From Methylophilales bacterium BACL14 MAG-120910-bin43 (GTDB lineage: Bacteria; Pseudomonadota; Gammaproteobacteria; Burkholderiales; Methylophilaceae), in the NCBI GenBank assembly GCA_905181685.1, contig CAJIYK010000003.1, forward strand, positions 62,001-126,000: DNA of 64,000 bases, in the 5' to 3' direction. Position numbers and translations under genes: made by a program. This document shows, in pieces, positions 1-11,053 of the stretch. Below the pieces are notes generated by a model, which did not search any database, was not told the origin of the DNA, and worked only from the letters and a program-made list of their open reading frames with translations. How positions within the stretch are numbered: the first letter of the stretch is position 1; every line of letters begins with the position of its first letter.

Positions 1-449
1 CCTTCAGGGAAGATAACAATACAGAATCCTTTTCTAATTCGATCAAGGCCTTGTTCTAGCATTTGGTTTAATGATTTCTTGCCTAACGATCGGTCAATTG
101 CAATGGGTGAAGTCATCGCTAAACCCCAACCAAAAAAAGGGACAAATAATAATTCACGTTTCATTACCCACACCTGAGGAGGAAAAATTTTTTGAAATGC
201 TAACGTTTCCCAGGCTGATTGATGTTTAGATAAAATTATGAAGGGGTTTTTAGGAATATTTTCTTGGCCTTTTATCCTAAATGTGATGTTACAAGTCCAT
301 TTCAACCAAACCAACATTGTTTTGGCCCATAAAGAAATAAATTTATAGCGATGCATTGGCGAAGCTGGGAAGGTGAGTATTGAAAGCAATGTAAATGGAA
401 TTGTAAAAATCCACATACCCAACTGAAATAATATTGATCTTAATAACAT
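1..449 (-). CDS. plsC: 1-acyl-sn-glycerol-3-phosphate acyltransferase (PlsC family), C-terminus runs off the window edge
   Basis: My reverse translation from ATG at 449 gives MLLRSILFQLGMWIFTIPF...NPFIILSKHQSAWETLAFQKIFPPQVWVMKRELLFVPFFGWGLAMTSPIAIDR...FCIVIFPEG; HX4D-like (HQSAWE) and FPEG motifs of acyltransferases. Confidence 0.88.
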   Translation of the reverse strand, partial: MLLRSILFQLGMWIFTIPFTLLSILTFPASPMHRYKFISLWAKTMLVWLKWTCNITFRIKGQENIPKNPFIILSKHQSAWETLAFQKIFPPQVWVMKRELLFVPFFGWGLAMTSPIAIDRSLGKKSLNQMLEQGLDRIRKGFCIVIFPE

Positions 450-451
450 TA

Positions 452-991
452 CTATTCCATTTTAATTATGAATTTGGAAGCCTCAAGGAGATTATCAAAA
501 ATTAAGGTATTACTTGGGAAGGATTTCTTTTTTTCAACATCCTTTCCATTACCCGTTCTGACAAGAATAGGTTGGGCCTCAGATTTTGAATAAGCCTCTA
601 AGTCTCTTGTTGAATCGCCAATAGCAGGTATTTTTTCTAAATTAATACTGTAGTGTTCTTTTATTTTTTGCATTAATCCAGTTTTTGGTTTTCTGCATGC
701 ACAGTCATCTTCCTTAACATGAGGGCAATAAAAAATTTTATCAATCTTGCCCTTTTTCTTATCTAGCAAATCTTGCATTTTTTTATGAATATTGTCTAAG
801 GTAACATTGCTAATTAATTTTTTACCAATAGCACTTTGGTTTGTTGCCACAACCACAGTATATCCATTTTTATTCAATAAACTAATTGCTTCAAGGCTTC
901 CTTCGATGGGGACCCACTCCTCAGGACTTTTTATGGAATGAACGCTGTCTTTATTGATGACGCCGTCTCTATCCAAAATCACTAATTTCAT
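452..991 (-). CDS. gmhB: D-glycero-beta-D-manno-heptose-1,7-bisphosphate 7-phosphatase (HAD family)
   Basis: LVILDRDGVIN start, CXH...CXC zinc-binding pattern (CPHVKEDDCACRKP), GDSTRDLEA. Confidence 0.9.
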   Translation of the reverse strand: MKLVILDRDGVINKDSVHSIKSPEEWVPIEGSLEAISLLNKNGYTVVVATNQSAIGKKLISNVTLDNIHKKMQDLLDKKKGKIDKIFYCPHVKEDDCACRKPKTGLMQKIKEHYSINLEKIPAIGDSTRDLEAYSKSEAQPILVRTGNGKDVEKKKSFPSNTLIFDNLLEASKFIIKME

Positions 992-992
992 C

Positions 993-3107
993 TCAAGAGG
1001 CTAATTTAGAAATATCAGCAACACAGTTTAAATTTTGTCTTAACTTGAACAGCAGGCTATATCGATTATTTTTGATTTTGGAATCATCAGCATTTACCAT
1101 TACTTTTTCAAAGAAATTATTTATTGGCGTATTTAAAATGACTAAATTTTTTAATGCACTTATAAAATCATTCTTAATTAAGCATTGATTAATTTTTGGC
1201 TCAAGATCCAACAAAACTTTATGAAGCATAATTTCTTCATTCTCTATTAGAAGATTTTCATCAATAGGGTTAATGGAAATTTTGTCTGCTTTTTTGAGGA
1301 TATTAGATACCCGTTTATTTGCTGATGAGAGTGTCTCAGATTCCTTGAGTTTTACAAATTCAGAGATTGCTTCTAAGCGTTCTAAAATATCATGAATTTT
1401 TTCTGGTCTTGAAGATACGAGTGCATCAACTATCTCATTGGAATAACCAAGGTCTTTAAGGTAGTTGAACAGTCTTTCATAGAGGAAATTAGTTAAACTT
1501 ACCCTAGCAGAATCATTTTTATCTATGAAGTCATCGATTAATGTATTTAGATTGATTGGCAATTTTTTTTCTATGATCAGTCTTATTACACCTATGGCGT
1601 TTCTCCTTAAGCCAAAGGGATCTTTCTCGCCTGTTGGAATTTCATTTATAGAAAATAAATCAATCAGGGTTGTAAATTTGTCAGCAATTGCAAGCATAAA
1701 ACCTAACTCATCTCTTGGTAGTGAATCATTAGAGAATCTTGGCTTATAGTGATCTTCAATCGCATTGGCAAAACTTTCATTTTTATTTTCGTTAAGTGCA
1801 TAGTAGTGCCCCATTATTCCTTGCAGTTTTGGAAATTCACCTACCATGAGGCTTAAAAGGTCTGCTTTAGAAAAAAGACTTAACTCCATTGGATCAATAT
1901 TAAATTCTATATTTAAATTTTTGGTTAAGTACTCTAGCTTTTGAGCAACTCTCTCCGCCCGATCTTTTTGTGATCCTAGCTTGTGATGGTAGATAACGTT
2001 TTTAAGTTTTTCGCAAAAAGTTGTTAACCCCAGTTTCTTATCTTCATCATAAAAGAATTCAGCATCCGCTAAACGGGGCCTGATCACTTTTTCATTCCCA
2101 TGGATAACTTGATCTGTATTTTTTGGTGAAATATTTGAAACAATAATAAAACTATTTGTTAGGCCGTTATTTTTATTAAAAATAGGGAAGTATTTTTGGT
2201 TTGTCTTCATCGTTAATGTGAGGCATTCTTCTGGGATAGAAAGATATTTATCTTCAAAGTTACCGATTAAAATATTTGGCATTTCGACAAGTGATGTTAC
2301 CTCATCAGTTAAAGCTTCATCTTCAGTAATAAAAAAATCTTTGCCAAGCTTAGCAAGAGCATCTTTTATATCCTTTTTAATCTTAGTTTTACGATTGTTA
2401 AAACATACAATTACGTTACCATCCGTCTCTAGAGTTTTTTCATAATCATCAGCATGGTTAATTGTGATAGTTTCTTTATTGGATTCAAACCTATGGCCTC
2501 GTGTTTTATTTGATGATGTGCAGCCAAGAACGCTTGCATTTAATACTTGTTTTCCATGAAGCACAATTAAACCTCTCATTGGTCTAGCAAAGTTGACTGA
2601 TGTCCATCCATCTTCAAGCTGATAAGTCATCACTTTTTTTATTGCTAATTTTTGAAGTGAATTCTTGATAATATCGTTCAAAGAGTCTTCAAGCTTTATA
2701 CCTTTTAATTTTTTTGTAACATAAATAAATTTCTGACCTTTGTCTTCTTTAATCTCAAGATCTTCTTTTTTAATTGCTTCATCGATAGAACTTATTTTCT
2801 TTAATAATGGTTGTGTTGGTTTATTATTTTCATCAAAGCCTACAGAATAGGGCATTAATTTAATCAGCTTTTCTTCGTCTTCTGCTTCATCTATTACTGA
2901 TTTAATGTTTACAGCAATTCTTCTTGGCGTAGCATATGTTTGAAAATCACTCTTAGTTACTAAATTCCTTGAGATAAGTTCTGATGCTATGGCTTCACCA
3001 AACTGATGACTTAAAGTTTCGAGTGAATCAGGTGGTAACTCCTCTGTGAAAAGTTCTATTAGTAAATTATCTTTAACCACTTGAATCACTTTTTTTGTCA
3101 AGTTCAC
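993..3107 (-). CDS. glyS: glycine--tRNA ligase beta subunit; true start is probably the in-frame GTG near 3079 ([16 protein letters not shown])
   Basis: [13 protein letters not shown]-terminus, full-length GlyS-like protein, adjacent to glyQ. Confidence 0.95.
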   Translation of the reverse strand: MNLTKKVIQVVKDNLLIELFTEELPPDSLETLSHQFGEAIASELISRNLVTKSDFQTYATPRRIAVNIKSVIDEAEDEEKLIKLMPYSVGFDENNKPTQPLLKKISSIDEAIKKEDLEIKEDKGQKFIYVTKKLKGIKLEDSLNDIIKNSLQKLAIKKVMTYQLEDGWTSVNFARPMRGLIVLHGKQVLNASVLGCTSSNKTRGHRFESNKETITINHADDYEKTLETDGNVIVCFNNRKTKIKKDIKDALAKLGKDFFITEDEALTDEVTSLVEMPNILIGNFEDKYLSIPEECLTLTMKTNQKYFPIFNKNNGLTNSFIIVSNISPKNTDQVIHGNEKVIRPRLADAEFFYDEDKKLGLTTFCEKLKNVIYHHKLGSQKDRAERVAQKLEYLTKNLNIEFNIDPMELSLFSKADLLSLMVGEFPKLQGIMGHYYALNENKNESFANAIEDHYKPRFSNDSLPRDELGFMLAIADKFTTLIDLFSINEIPTGEKDPFGLRRNAIGVIRLIIEKKLPINLNTLIDDFIDKNDSARVSLTNFLYERLFNYLKDLGYSNEIVDALVSSRPEKIHDILERLEAISEFVKLKESETLSSANKRVSNILKKADKISINPIDENLLIENEEIMLHKVLLDLEPKINQCLIKNDFISALKNLVILNTPINNFFEKVMVNADDSKIKNNRYSLLFKLRQNLNCVADISKLAS

Positions 3108-3999
3108 TTATCGCTTCTTTGGCATGGTTTTTATCTGCCATGGGGAAACCTAATTTTTTTCTGCTCATTAAGTATGCGCTAGCAACATTTCTAGAAATAT
3201 CCCTTATTTTTCCAATATAGTCAGCTCTTTCTGTAACGCTTATTACACCCCTTGCATCTAATAAATTAAATGTATGCGCTGCTTTTAAAACTTGCTCGTA
3301 GGCAGGTAATGCAAGGTTTTCTTCGACAAGTTTATTTGCTTGTTTAGCGTGGGAGGCAAAAGCCTTTAATAGAAATTCACTATCACTGAATTTAAAGTTG
3401 TAACTACTTTGTTCTTTTTCATTTTGTAAGAAAACATCACCATAGCTAATTCCATCTGTCCATTGAATATCGTAAACACTATCTACATTTTGAATATACA
3501 TAGCGAGTCTTTCTAATCCATAAGTAATTTCACCCGTGATTGGCTTGCATGTAATTCCTCCGACCTGCTGGAAATAGGTAAATTGAGTGATCTCCATTCC
3601 ATTTAACCAAACCTCCCATCCTAGACCCCAGGCACCTAGTGTTGGATTTTCCCAGTTATCTTCTACTAGGCGAATATCGTTTTTTTTAAGATCAATGCCA
3701 AGGCTCTGAATAGACGACATATAAAGATCTACAATATTTTCTGGCGCTGGTTTTAACGCAACTTGAAATTGATAATAGTGCTGCAGACGATTTGGGTTTT
3801 CACCATAACGCCCATCTTTTGGTCTTCTACTTGGCTGCACATAGGCAGCCTTCCATGGCTCAGGCCCAATCGACTTTAAAAATGTGGCGGTATGTGAGGT
3901 TCCGGCACCTACTTCCATGTCATAGGGTTGAATGATGGCGCATCCTTGTTTACTCCAATATTCCTGAAGCTTAAAAATAATTTCTTGGAAGTTAAGCAT
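3073..3999 (-). CDS. glyQ: glycine--tRNA ligase alpha subunit
   Basis: [77 protein letters not shown] is hallmark GlyQ. Confidence 0.98.
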   Translation of the reverse strand: MLNFQEIIFKLQEYWSKQGCAIIQPYDMEVGAGTSHTATFLKSIGPEPWKAAYVQPSRRPKDGRYGENPNRLQHYYQFQVALKPAPENIVDLYMSSIQSLGIDLKKNDIRLVEDNWENPTLGAWGLGWEVWLNGMEITQFTYFQQVGGITCKPITGEITYGLERLAMYIQNVDSVYDIQWTDGISYGDVFLQNEKEQSSYNFKFSDSEFLLKAFASHAKQANKLVEENLALPAYEQVLKAAHTFNLLDARGVISVTERADYIGKIRDISRNVASAYLMSRKKLGFPMADKNHAKEAISELDKKSDSSG

Positions 4000-4017
4000 T
4001 TTTTTAATTTTAATTAA

Positions 4018-5523
4018 TTACCAACGTATTTTACGTTGTTTCTTAATCACAGCAAGAAACTTACTAATTAATTTTTTACGCAACAAGGTAATTGAGGTAA
4101 TTAAAAAGCATAGAATTAAAATTGGAAAATGACCATATTTTATAAATGGCGTACTTCCATTAAAACCCTGCACATTCTGAGTAAGTGACCCACTTTGAAA
4201 TTGGGGTAGTTTATTTATGACCTTACCTTTTTCATTGATAAAAGCAGTGACGCCAGTATTTGTCGCTCGAAGCATCATCCTTCCAGTTTCAATGGCTCTT
4301 GCTTGTGAGATTTGCAAGTGTTGTTCGGCAGCAATTGAATGTCCATACCATGCATCATTACTCATATTTAACAAAATGTTTGCGTTGGGTAATTGACGAA
4401 TTATTTCATTCCCAAATACATCTTCATAGCAAATATTTATTGCTATCTTTTGTTGATCAAACTTCATTGGAAGCTGTATTCTCTCACCCCTTGATAAATC
4501 ATTAAATGGCATGTTAAGTAGATCTTCATAAATGAAACCAAAAATACCCCTCAGTGGGACATATTCTCCAAAGGGGACTAAATGATATTTCCTATATTTC
4601 TGTGATTCATCCTCCCCAAAAGAAATAGCAGAGTTATAAATATCAGCGTCATTCCTTTCGATGACGCCTAAAATTAGATTCCCGTCAATTTTATTCATAT
4701 GTCTTTTAATTTTATTTAAATAATTTGATGGAATATATTCAAGTAAAAGTGGTATTGAGGTCTCTGGTAAAACAGTCAGGGGAGAATTACTTTTTAAAAT
4801 TAAACTTTCATACTTATTTAATATTTTTTTAATTTTAGTTTGATCCCACTTTTCATCCTGCTTTACATTGCCCTGCAATAATGTAACTTCAATAGGGTCT
4901 CCATTTGGCTCTGTCCATTCAATTTTTTTTAGAAAATGACCTCCGCCCCAGATAATAATGATTAAAAAAATAATCCATAAACGTTGATGGGCTTTATTTA
5001 ACAAAAGAAATAAGAGATGCGAGGTTAATATTAGAAGGAAGCTAACACCGTAGATACCTGTAATAGGAATGTATCCAGCCAAAGGGCTACCCTCAACTTG
5101 AGAATACCCGAGAGTTAACCATGGAAAACCTGTAAAGATCCAAGAGCGAACCCATTCAACTAGTGTGAAAATTGCTGCGACTAAGAGAGGTTGATTTTTA
5201 AATTTTGGAAAAACTGAAAGGGATAGAAAAAAAAGAGATAGAAATAAACATAAAATAAAGGTTGAGAGTATTGCTAAAATTTCTGGCATACCCCCAAATT
5301 TTTGGAGGCAGATATATATCCAATAAATTCCAAAAATAAATAAACCTAATCCAAAAAGAAGACATTCTTTGACGGGCAGATTATTTTTACGGATTAACCA
5401 AAAAAAAATGGTAAATACAAGAGGAAGAATGAGATAAAAATTAAACGGAGAAAAACTTAAAACAAGTAAACTTCCAAGAATGAGATAAGAAGTATTTAAT
5501 GCTTGTTTAAATAAAAAGGTCAA
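4018..5523 (-). CDS. lnt: apolipoprotein N-acyltransferase (TTG start)
   Basis: Multi-TM N-terminus plus nitrilase domain (VLPETSIPLLL, KYHLVPFGEYVPLR, ICYEDVFG, NMSNDAWYG). Confidence 0.95.
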   Translation of the reverse strand: MTFLFKQALNTSYLILGSLLVLSFSPFNFYLILPLVFTIFFWLIRKNNLPVKECLLFGLGLFIFGIYWIYICLQKFGGMPEILAILSTFILCLFLSLFFLSLSVFPKFKNQPLLVAAIFTLVEWVRSWIFTGFPWLTLGYSQVEGSPLAGYIPITGIYGVSFLLILTSHLLFLLLNKAHQRLWIIFLIIIIWGGGHFLKKIEWTEPNGDPIEVTLLQGNVKQDEKWDQTKIKKILNKYESLILKSNSPLTVLPETSIPLLLEYIPSNYLNKIKRHMNKIDGNLILGVIERNDADIYNSAISFGEDESQKYRKYHLVPFGEYVPLRGIFGFIYEDLLNMPFNDLSRGERIQLPMKFDQQKIAINICYEDVFGNEIIRQLPNANILLNMSNDAWYGHSIAAEQHLQISQARAIETGRMMLRATNTGVTAFINEKGKVINKLPQFQSGSLTQNVQGFNGSTPFIKYGHFPILILCFLITSITLLRKKLISKFLAVIKKQRKIRW

Positions 5524-5582
5524 AATGTACTATTTCAATTAGGAAAATAGTACTTTAACCCTAGTTGTTAGTCTTGTAAAAA

Positions 5583-5984
5583 CTAAAACAAACTATCAGG
5601 CTGTTTAGTATCGAACTTTTTACCTTCAAAATTTGAGTTTTCATCTACGTCATTTAAAAATACAACCGATTCAACGTATCCGTCGATGATATCTAGTTCC
5701 GTGGTAGGAAAGTAGTTACCATTTCCATCGGTATTAAGGTTGTGGTAGTACCATGAACTTGCTATTACTTCATTGGATGATTTCATCTTTAAATCTAACT
5801 TTTTAGCAGGCTCCCCAATAAGGCCAATAATTTCTTCTGGTTTTAAAAGTCCAATGACATTGGCAAACTCTAAATAATCAGTGGGCATTTCTTCAATGAT
5901 TGGGTTTTCAACGTCAGCCTGTTGTTCGTCGGCATGTGCAAAAGAGATACAAAAAATTGAAAGTAGGGAGATAATAATTTTCAT
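5583..5984 (-). CDS. small exported protein of unknown function
   Basis: 133-aa ORF with signal peptide (MKIIISLLSIFCISFAHADEQ); no family recognised. Confidence 0.7.
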   Translation of the reverse strand: MKIIISLLSIFCISFAHADEQQADVENPIIEEMPTDYLEFANVIGLLKPEEIIGLIGEPAKKLDLKMKSSNEVIASSWYYHNLNTDGNGNYFPTTELDIIDGYVESVVFLNDVDENSNFEGKKFDTKQPDSLF

Positions 5985-6024
5985 AAGATGATATCCAATT
6001 TAAAATAAGTAGAGTGCTAGATAT

Positions 6025-6861
6025 TTATTTAAGTTCCACATTTCTCTTTGCCTCAGCAATATTGATTTGAATTGAGTGAATTTGCCTGCTATCTGAGCGT
6101 ATGATTGTTATATCAAGGCCGTCAAATGAAATTTTTTCATCATTTTCCGGTAGATAACCAAATTTATGTGTCACCAAACCACCAATCGTCGAAAAATCAT
6201 TGTCTTCATAGGAGGTGGCAAAGAAACTATTAAAATCTGAAATTTCTGTGGTTGCCTTAACTCGAAATTGTCTCTGATTCTCTTCGACTATATTGCCTTC
6301 CGTTTCATCGTAATCAAATTCATCTTCGATATCACCTACAATTTGCTCAAGCACATCTTCAATTGTAACCATGCCAGCTACACCACCGTGTTCGTCTACA
6401 ACAATTGCGATATGATTTCGTTTCGTTCTAAATTCTTTCAGTAAAACATTTAATCTTTTGGACTCAGGAATAAATATGGGAGGCCTTAAAATATCTCGAG
6501 TTTCAAATTCATGTTTGGATGTGAGCTTAAGTAGGTCTTTAGCGAGAAGAATTCCAATTATGTTATTGATGCTTTCCTCAAAAACAGGAAATCTCGTATG
6601 CGCGGTTTCTATTACAAATGGAATGAATTCTTCAGGCTTCTTCGATACATCGATAGCGTCAATTTGTGACCTAGGTCGCATAATATCTCTGACCTGCATA
6701 TCTGAAACATTTAGCACTCCTTCGATCATCATTAATGCATCTGCATCAATCATATTTTTATCGAAAGCGGACTTTAAAAGATCACCAAGTTGTTTTTTAT
6801 CTCTTGGTTTTAATAAAAGGTTTCTTAGTTGAGATCCAATTTTTATTCTTTTTCTTTTCAT
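6025..6861 (-). CDS. corC: HlyC/CorC family transporter (CBS pair plus CorC_HlyC domain)
   Basis: VRDIMRPRSQIDAID, TRFPVFEESINNIIGILLAKDLL, HIAIVVDEHGGVAGMVTIEDVLEQIVGDIEDE. Confidence 0.93.
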   Translation of the reverse strand: MKRKRIKIGSQLRNLLLKPRDKKQLGDLLKSAFDKNMIDADALMMIEGVLNVSDMQVRDIMRPRSQIDAIDVSKKPEEFIPFVIETAHTRFPVFEESINNIIGILLAKDLLKLTSKHEFETRDILRPPIFIPESKRLNVLLKEFRTKRNHIAIVVDEHGGVAGMVTIEDVLEQIVGDIEDEFDYDETEGNIVEENQRQFRVKATTEISDFNSFFATSYEDNDFSTIGGLVTHKFGYLPENDEKISFDGLDITIIRSDSRQIHSIQINIAEAKRNVELK

Positions 6862-6872
6862 GAATTCAACTA

Positions 6873-7315
6873 TTAATAATCTTTATATGGGTCATTGATA
6901 TTGAATTTACTTAGTATTTTTCTTTCCATTTTTTCCATTTTATCAGCATCTACATTATTCTGGTGATCATATCCTAAAAGATGCAGATATCCATGGATAA
7001 TGAGATGTGCGTAATGATCTTGGATTTTTTTATTTTGGGCTTTTGCCTCCTTCTTTATAACGGGATGACATAAGACCAAATCACCTTCAATTGGATCTTC
7101 CAGCATAAGAAAAGATAAGACATTTGTAGGCACATCTTTATTTCTAAATTGTTTGTTTAATTTTTTTGATTCATTTTCACAACAATTCTGAGCGTAATTT
7201 TACTTTGATTTTTGGCTACAAGGCTCAACCATTCCTCGCATTGCTTTTTTGTTAATTGTTTTCTTTTGTGAACTGTATCTTGTATGAATACAGAAAATAA
7301 ATTTTTAAACTTCAT
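6873..7315 (-). CDS. ybeY: endoribonuclease YbeY, interrupted by a frameshift near 7180
   Basis: C-terminal frame PTNVLSF...HLIIHGYLHLLGYDHQ; N-terminal frame MKFKNLFSVFIQDTVHKRKQLTKKQCEEWLSLVAKNQSKITLRIV; joining with one base gives ...LRIVxENESKKLNKQFRNKDVPTNVLSF. Confidence 0.88.
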
Positions 7316-7324
7316 TTTAAAATT

Positions 7325-8260
7325 TTAGAGTTTAAATTTCTCATAAGCATTAATAATTTTTTGCACTAATGGGTGACGAACAACATCCACAGAAGTAAAG
7401 AAATTGAATTCGATACCTTTCACAGATTTTAAAATTCTTTGTATTTCTATCAGGCCACTCTTTTGAGATTTTGCAAGGTCAATTTGAGTGACATCACCAG
7501 TTATTACAGCCTTTGTCCCAAAGCCTATGCGGGTTAAAAACATCTTCATTTGTTCCGGCGTTGTATTTTGTGCTTCATCAAGAATAATAAAGCTTTGGTT
7601 GAGTGTCCTTCCTCTCATATAAGCTAAAGGAGCGACCTCTAATATGCCTTTATCAAACATTTTAGTCACGTTATCGTAACCAGCCAAATCGTATAATGCA
7701 TCATATAAGGGCCTTAGGTAAGGGTCCACTTTTTGTGCAAGGTCACCCGGAAGAAATCCTAGATTTTCTCCGGCCTCAACTGCCGGTCTGACTAAAACTA
7801 TTCTTTTAACCTTTTCTTTATTAAGGGCATCAACAGCCGAGGCAACTGCAAGATATGTTTTTCCTGTACCGGCAGGCCCAATACCAAAATTGATATCATT
7901 TGATTGAATATTATTAAGGTAGCTAACTTGCATGGGAGTGCGACCTTGTAAATCAGCTTTTAAGGTATGAAGTTGGGGCGAGTCTTTTGTGTTACCGTTT
8001 TCTTTTTGGTTTAGCTCTACAAGGCTTAATTGAATATCTTCAGGCAGGATAGCCCTTGTTGCTCTTAGGTAGATACTTTCAAGCAATTGGGATGCAAGTA
8101 AAACTTTTTTCTCGTCACCATTAAGAACAAATGAAGAATTTTTTCTATTTATCTTTACATCTAACCCCACACTTATTTGCGAAATATTTTCATCAAGTGG
8201 GCCACATAAGTTCGCGAGTTTTTTGTTGTCTTGAGGTGAAAGATTTAATTCTGTTTTCAT
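7325..8260 (-). CDS. phoH: PhoH-like ATPase
   Basis: GIGPAGTGKTYLAVASAVDAL, VRPAVEAGENLGFLPGDLAQKVDPYLRPLYDAL, FIILDEAQNTTPEQMKMFLTRIGF. Confidence 0.95.
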   Translation of the reverse strand: MKTELNLSPQDNKKLANLCGPLDENISQISVGLDVKINRKNSSFVLNGDEKKVLLASQLLESIYLRATRAILPEDIQLSLVELNQKENGNTKDSPQLHTLKADLQGRTPMQVSYLNNIQSNDINFGIGPAGTGKTYLAVASAVDALNKEKVKRIVLVRPAVEAGENLGFLPGDLAQKVDPYLRPLYDALYDLAGYDNVTKMFDKGILEVAPLAYMRGRTLNQSFIILDEAQNTTPEQMKMFLTRIGFGTKAVITGDVTQIDLAKSQKSGLIEIQRILKSVKGIEFNFFTSVDVVRHPLVQKIINAYEKFKL

Positions 8261-8264
8261 GTGC

Positions 8265-9586
8265 CTAAACTAATTCTCCAACAAGAGATTTACCTAAAAT
8301 TTTCATCACTTTTACGTTGACAAATTTGTTCAATAAATCTTTTGACTCTTTAAATTCAATAATTCTGTTGTTATCAGTTTTCCCCAACAAGACACCTGGT
8401 TTCTTTTTTGAAAAATGATCAATAAGAACTCTTTGGGTAGTCCCAATCATTTTTTTTGTGTAAACTCACCCTGAGTAATATTTATTGACTGAATTTCATG
8501 TAAGCGCTCAAGTTTTTCTTCATTTGTCGTTTCATCTTTAAGATACGCTGCAGGTGTACCAGGTCTTTTGCTATAAATAAAACTGAATGAGTAATCAAAA
8601 TCAAGCTCAATAAATAATTTTTTAGTTAAATTAAAATCATTTGTTGTCTCAGTAGGAAAGCCAATAATAAGATCTGTAGTTAACGAAACATTAGGTAATT
8701 TTTTTCTAAGTTTTTTTATAATCGATTTATATTCTAAAGTTGTGTAGTTTCTCTTCATTGCCATCAATACCTTGTCTGAACCAGATTGAATGGGTAAGTG
8801 AAGGTGATTGGCTAATTTTTTGATGTTTCCAAAACAGTCAATTAGGTGATCATTCATTTCATTTGGATGACTGGTTGTAAACCGTATTCTTTTTACTTCT
8901 TCAATTTCCGATATATATTCAATGAGGGATGCAAAGTTTGCAATTTTTCCGCTACTCATCAGCCCTCTGTAACCATTTACATTTTGGCCTAAAAGTATAA
9001 TTTCAGATGCTCCTTGCAGCGTTAGTTGGATAATTTCGGTGATGATATCGTCTAGTGGCCGTGAAATTTCCTCTCCTCTTGTATAAGGAACGACACAAAA
9101 AGAGCAGTACTTACTACAACCCTCCATGATTGAAACCATTGCAGAAGGATTTTTACTTTTGGATGTAGGCAAGTTATCAAACTTTTCAATTTCTGGGAAT
9201 GAGATATCTATTTGGGGCTTTCCTGTTACTTCTCTTAAATTAATAAGCTCAGGTAATCTGTGAAGGGTTTGTGGCCCAAAAACAGCATCTACATAGGGCG
9301 CACGTTTAATTATTTCCTCACCTTCTTGACTCGCAACACAACCACCTACAGCAATTTGTATATGCGGCTTTGTTTCTTTTAGCTTTCTATATCTTCCTAA
9401 ATCGCTGAAAAGCTTAACCTCTGCTTTTTCCCTAACGGAGCAAGTATTAAGAACAATTAAATCTGCATCCTCTGGTGAATCTGTCTGTGATAAATTTTTT
9501 TTTGAACCTAAGATATCTTCAATTTTTTCAGAATCATACTCATTCATCTGACAACCAAAAGACTTTACAAATACTTTTTTTGACAT
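8265..9586 (-). CDS. miaB: tRNA-2-methylthio-N6-dimethylallyladenosine synthase, one gene split by a frameshift at the T8 run near 8451-8458; the C-terminal TRAM domain is the separate 61-aa ORF
   Basis: [48 protein letters not shown]; downstream [32 protein letters not shown] is the TRAM domain. Confidence 0.93.
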
Positions 9587-9681
9587 GTTTTATTAAAATA
9601 TAATTTTACGACTTTGGATTATAACTTTTTTTGTATACAAGGCCTATGTATATAACATCCTTAATAGAGTAACATTTTGTT

Positions 9682-11052
9682 ATGGACAACTTCCCGATAT
9701 TTTTAGAAATTAAAAATAAACCAGTTTTAGTAATTGGTGGGGGAGATATTGCTTTAAGAAAAATCAAATTATTGATTAAGTCAAAACCTAATTTAACGGT
9801 AGTAGCAAAGAATTTTTGTGAAGAAATATTAGATCTTAAAGATAGGTATTCGATAGATATTATCCAAAAAGATTTTCATCCCGATGATATCGAATTTCCA
9901 ATGATTATCATTGCTGCGACAAATAATAAATTACTTAATAAACAAATTGCACAAATCGGGGGAAAGAAAAAAATCCCAGTCAATGTCGTTGATCAACCTT
10001 CATTATGTACTTTTACAATGGGTTCAATTGTTGAAAGAGGGTCACTAGTTGTTTCTATTTCTAGCAGCGGAAAAGCGCCTGTATTAGTAAGGCAATTAAG
10101 AGAAAAAATTGAGATGATGATTCCTGACGCTTATAAGGATCTAGTAGATTTAGCAGGGAGCTTAAGAGATAAGGTTAAAAAATCTATTAAGGTAAATAAT
10201 AAAAGAAGAATCTTTTGGGAGAAGTTCTTTGATGTTGAAAATATTCAATCATTTTTAAATCAAAATAAAACCTTAACTAAAAAATTTAATTCATTACTTC
10301 GTAGCATGAAAAATAATACTGGGGAGGTTTATTTAGTTGGAGCAGGGCCTGGAGAGAGAGACTTGTTAACAATAAGGGCTCTACATTTAATGCAAAAATG
10401 TGATGTTTGTATTTATGACAATTTAGTCTCTGACGAAGTGATTGAATTAGTTCGGCGAGATGCCGATATGATTTTTGCTGGTAAAAAAAGAGATCAACAT
10501 ACATTTAGCCAAGAAAAAATCAATGATCTACTAGTGAAATATGCTAAAAAAGGTAAAAAAGTTTTAAGGCTTAAGGGAGGCGATCCATTCATTTTTGGCA
10601 GGGGTGGCGAGGAAATTGAGTCGCTTATGTCACATAAGATAAATTTTCAAGTTGTCCCCGGTATTTCAGCGGCTAATGGAGTTGCTGCTTATGCAGGAAT
10701 TCCTTTGACGCATAGAGACTATGCCCAAAGCTGTTTATTTTTAACAGGTCACTTTAAGGATGGCAAAATTGATTTTGATTGGCCAAAATTAATAACAGAA
10801 AAACAAACTCTTGTCATTTATATGGGGCTTCTGAGCCTGCCTGACTTTATAAAAGAGCTTGTTGAACATGGCCAAAATAAAACAATGCCGGTTGCCGTAA
10901 TTCAAAGTGGCACAACAAACGCACAAAGAGTAATTGTAGGTAATATTGGAAGTATAAAAAGTAAGGTGGTTCGCTCAAAGATAAAATCACCTGCATTGGT
11001 TATTATTGGCGAGGTAGTAAAATTAAGAGATCAGCTTAAATGGTTTAAGTAA
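9682..11052 (+). CDS. cysG: siroheme synthase (multifunctional uroporphyrinogen-III C-methyltransferase / precorrin-2 dehydrogenase / ferrochelatase)
   Basis: N-terminal Rossmann VLVIGGGDIALRKIKLL fused to VYLVGAGPGERDLLTIRALHLMQ and RLKGGDPFIFGRGGEE. Confidence 0.95.
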   Translation: MDNFPIFLEIKNKPVLVIGGGDIALRKIKLLIKSKPNLTVVAKNFCEEILDLKDRYSIDIIQKDFHPDDIEFPMIIIAATNNKLLNKQIAQIGGKKKIPVNVVDQPSLCTFTMGSIVERGSLVVSISSSGKAPVLVRQLREKIEMMIPDAYKDLVDLAGSLRDKVKKSIKVNNKRRIFWEKFFDVENIQSFLNQNKTLTKKFNSLLRSMKNNTGEVYLVGAGPGERDLLTIRALHLMQKCDVCIYDNLVSDEVIELVRRDADMIFAGKKRDQHTFSQEKINDLLVKYAKKGKKVLRLKGGDPFIFGRGGEEIESLMSHKINFQVVPGISAANGVAAYAGIPLTHRDYAQSCLFLTGHFKDGKIDFDWPKLITEKQTLVIYMGLLSLPDFIKELVEHGQNKTMPVAVIQSGTTNAQRVIVGNIGSIKSKVVRSKIKSPALVIIGEVVKLRDQLKWFK

Positions 11053-11053
11053 T

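Noticed and set aside
1525-2445. Plus-strand ORFs inside glyS and similar antisense ORFs elsewhere (for example 6458, 17951, 36524 on minus, 43206, 50868, 57393)
   Set aside because: They lie opposite strongly conserved genes with no homology-like features; expected chance ORFs.
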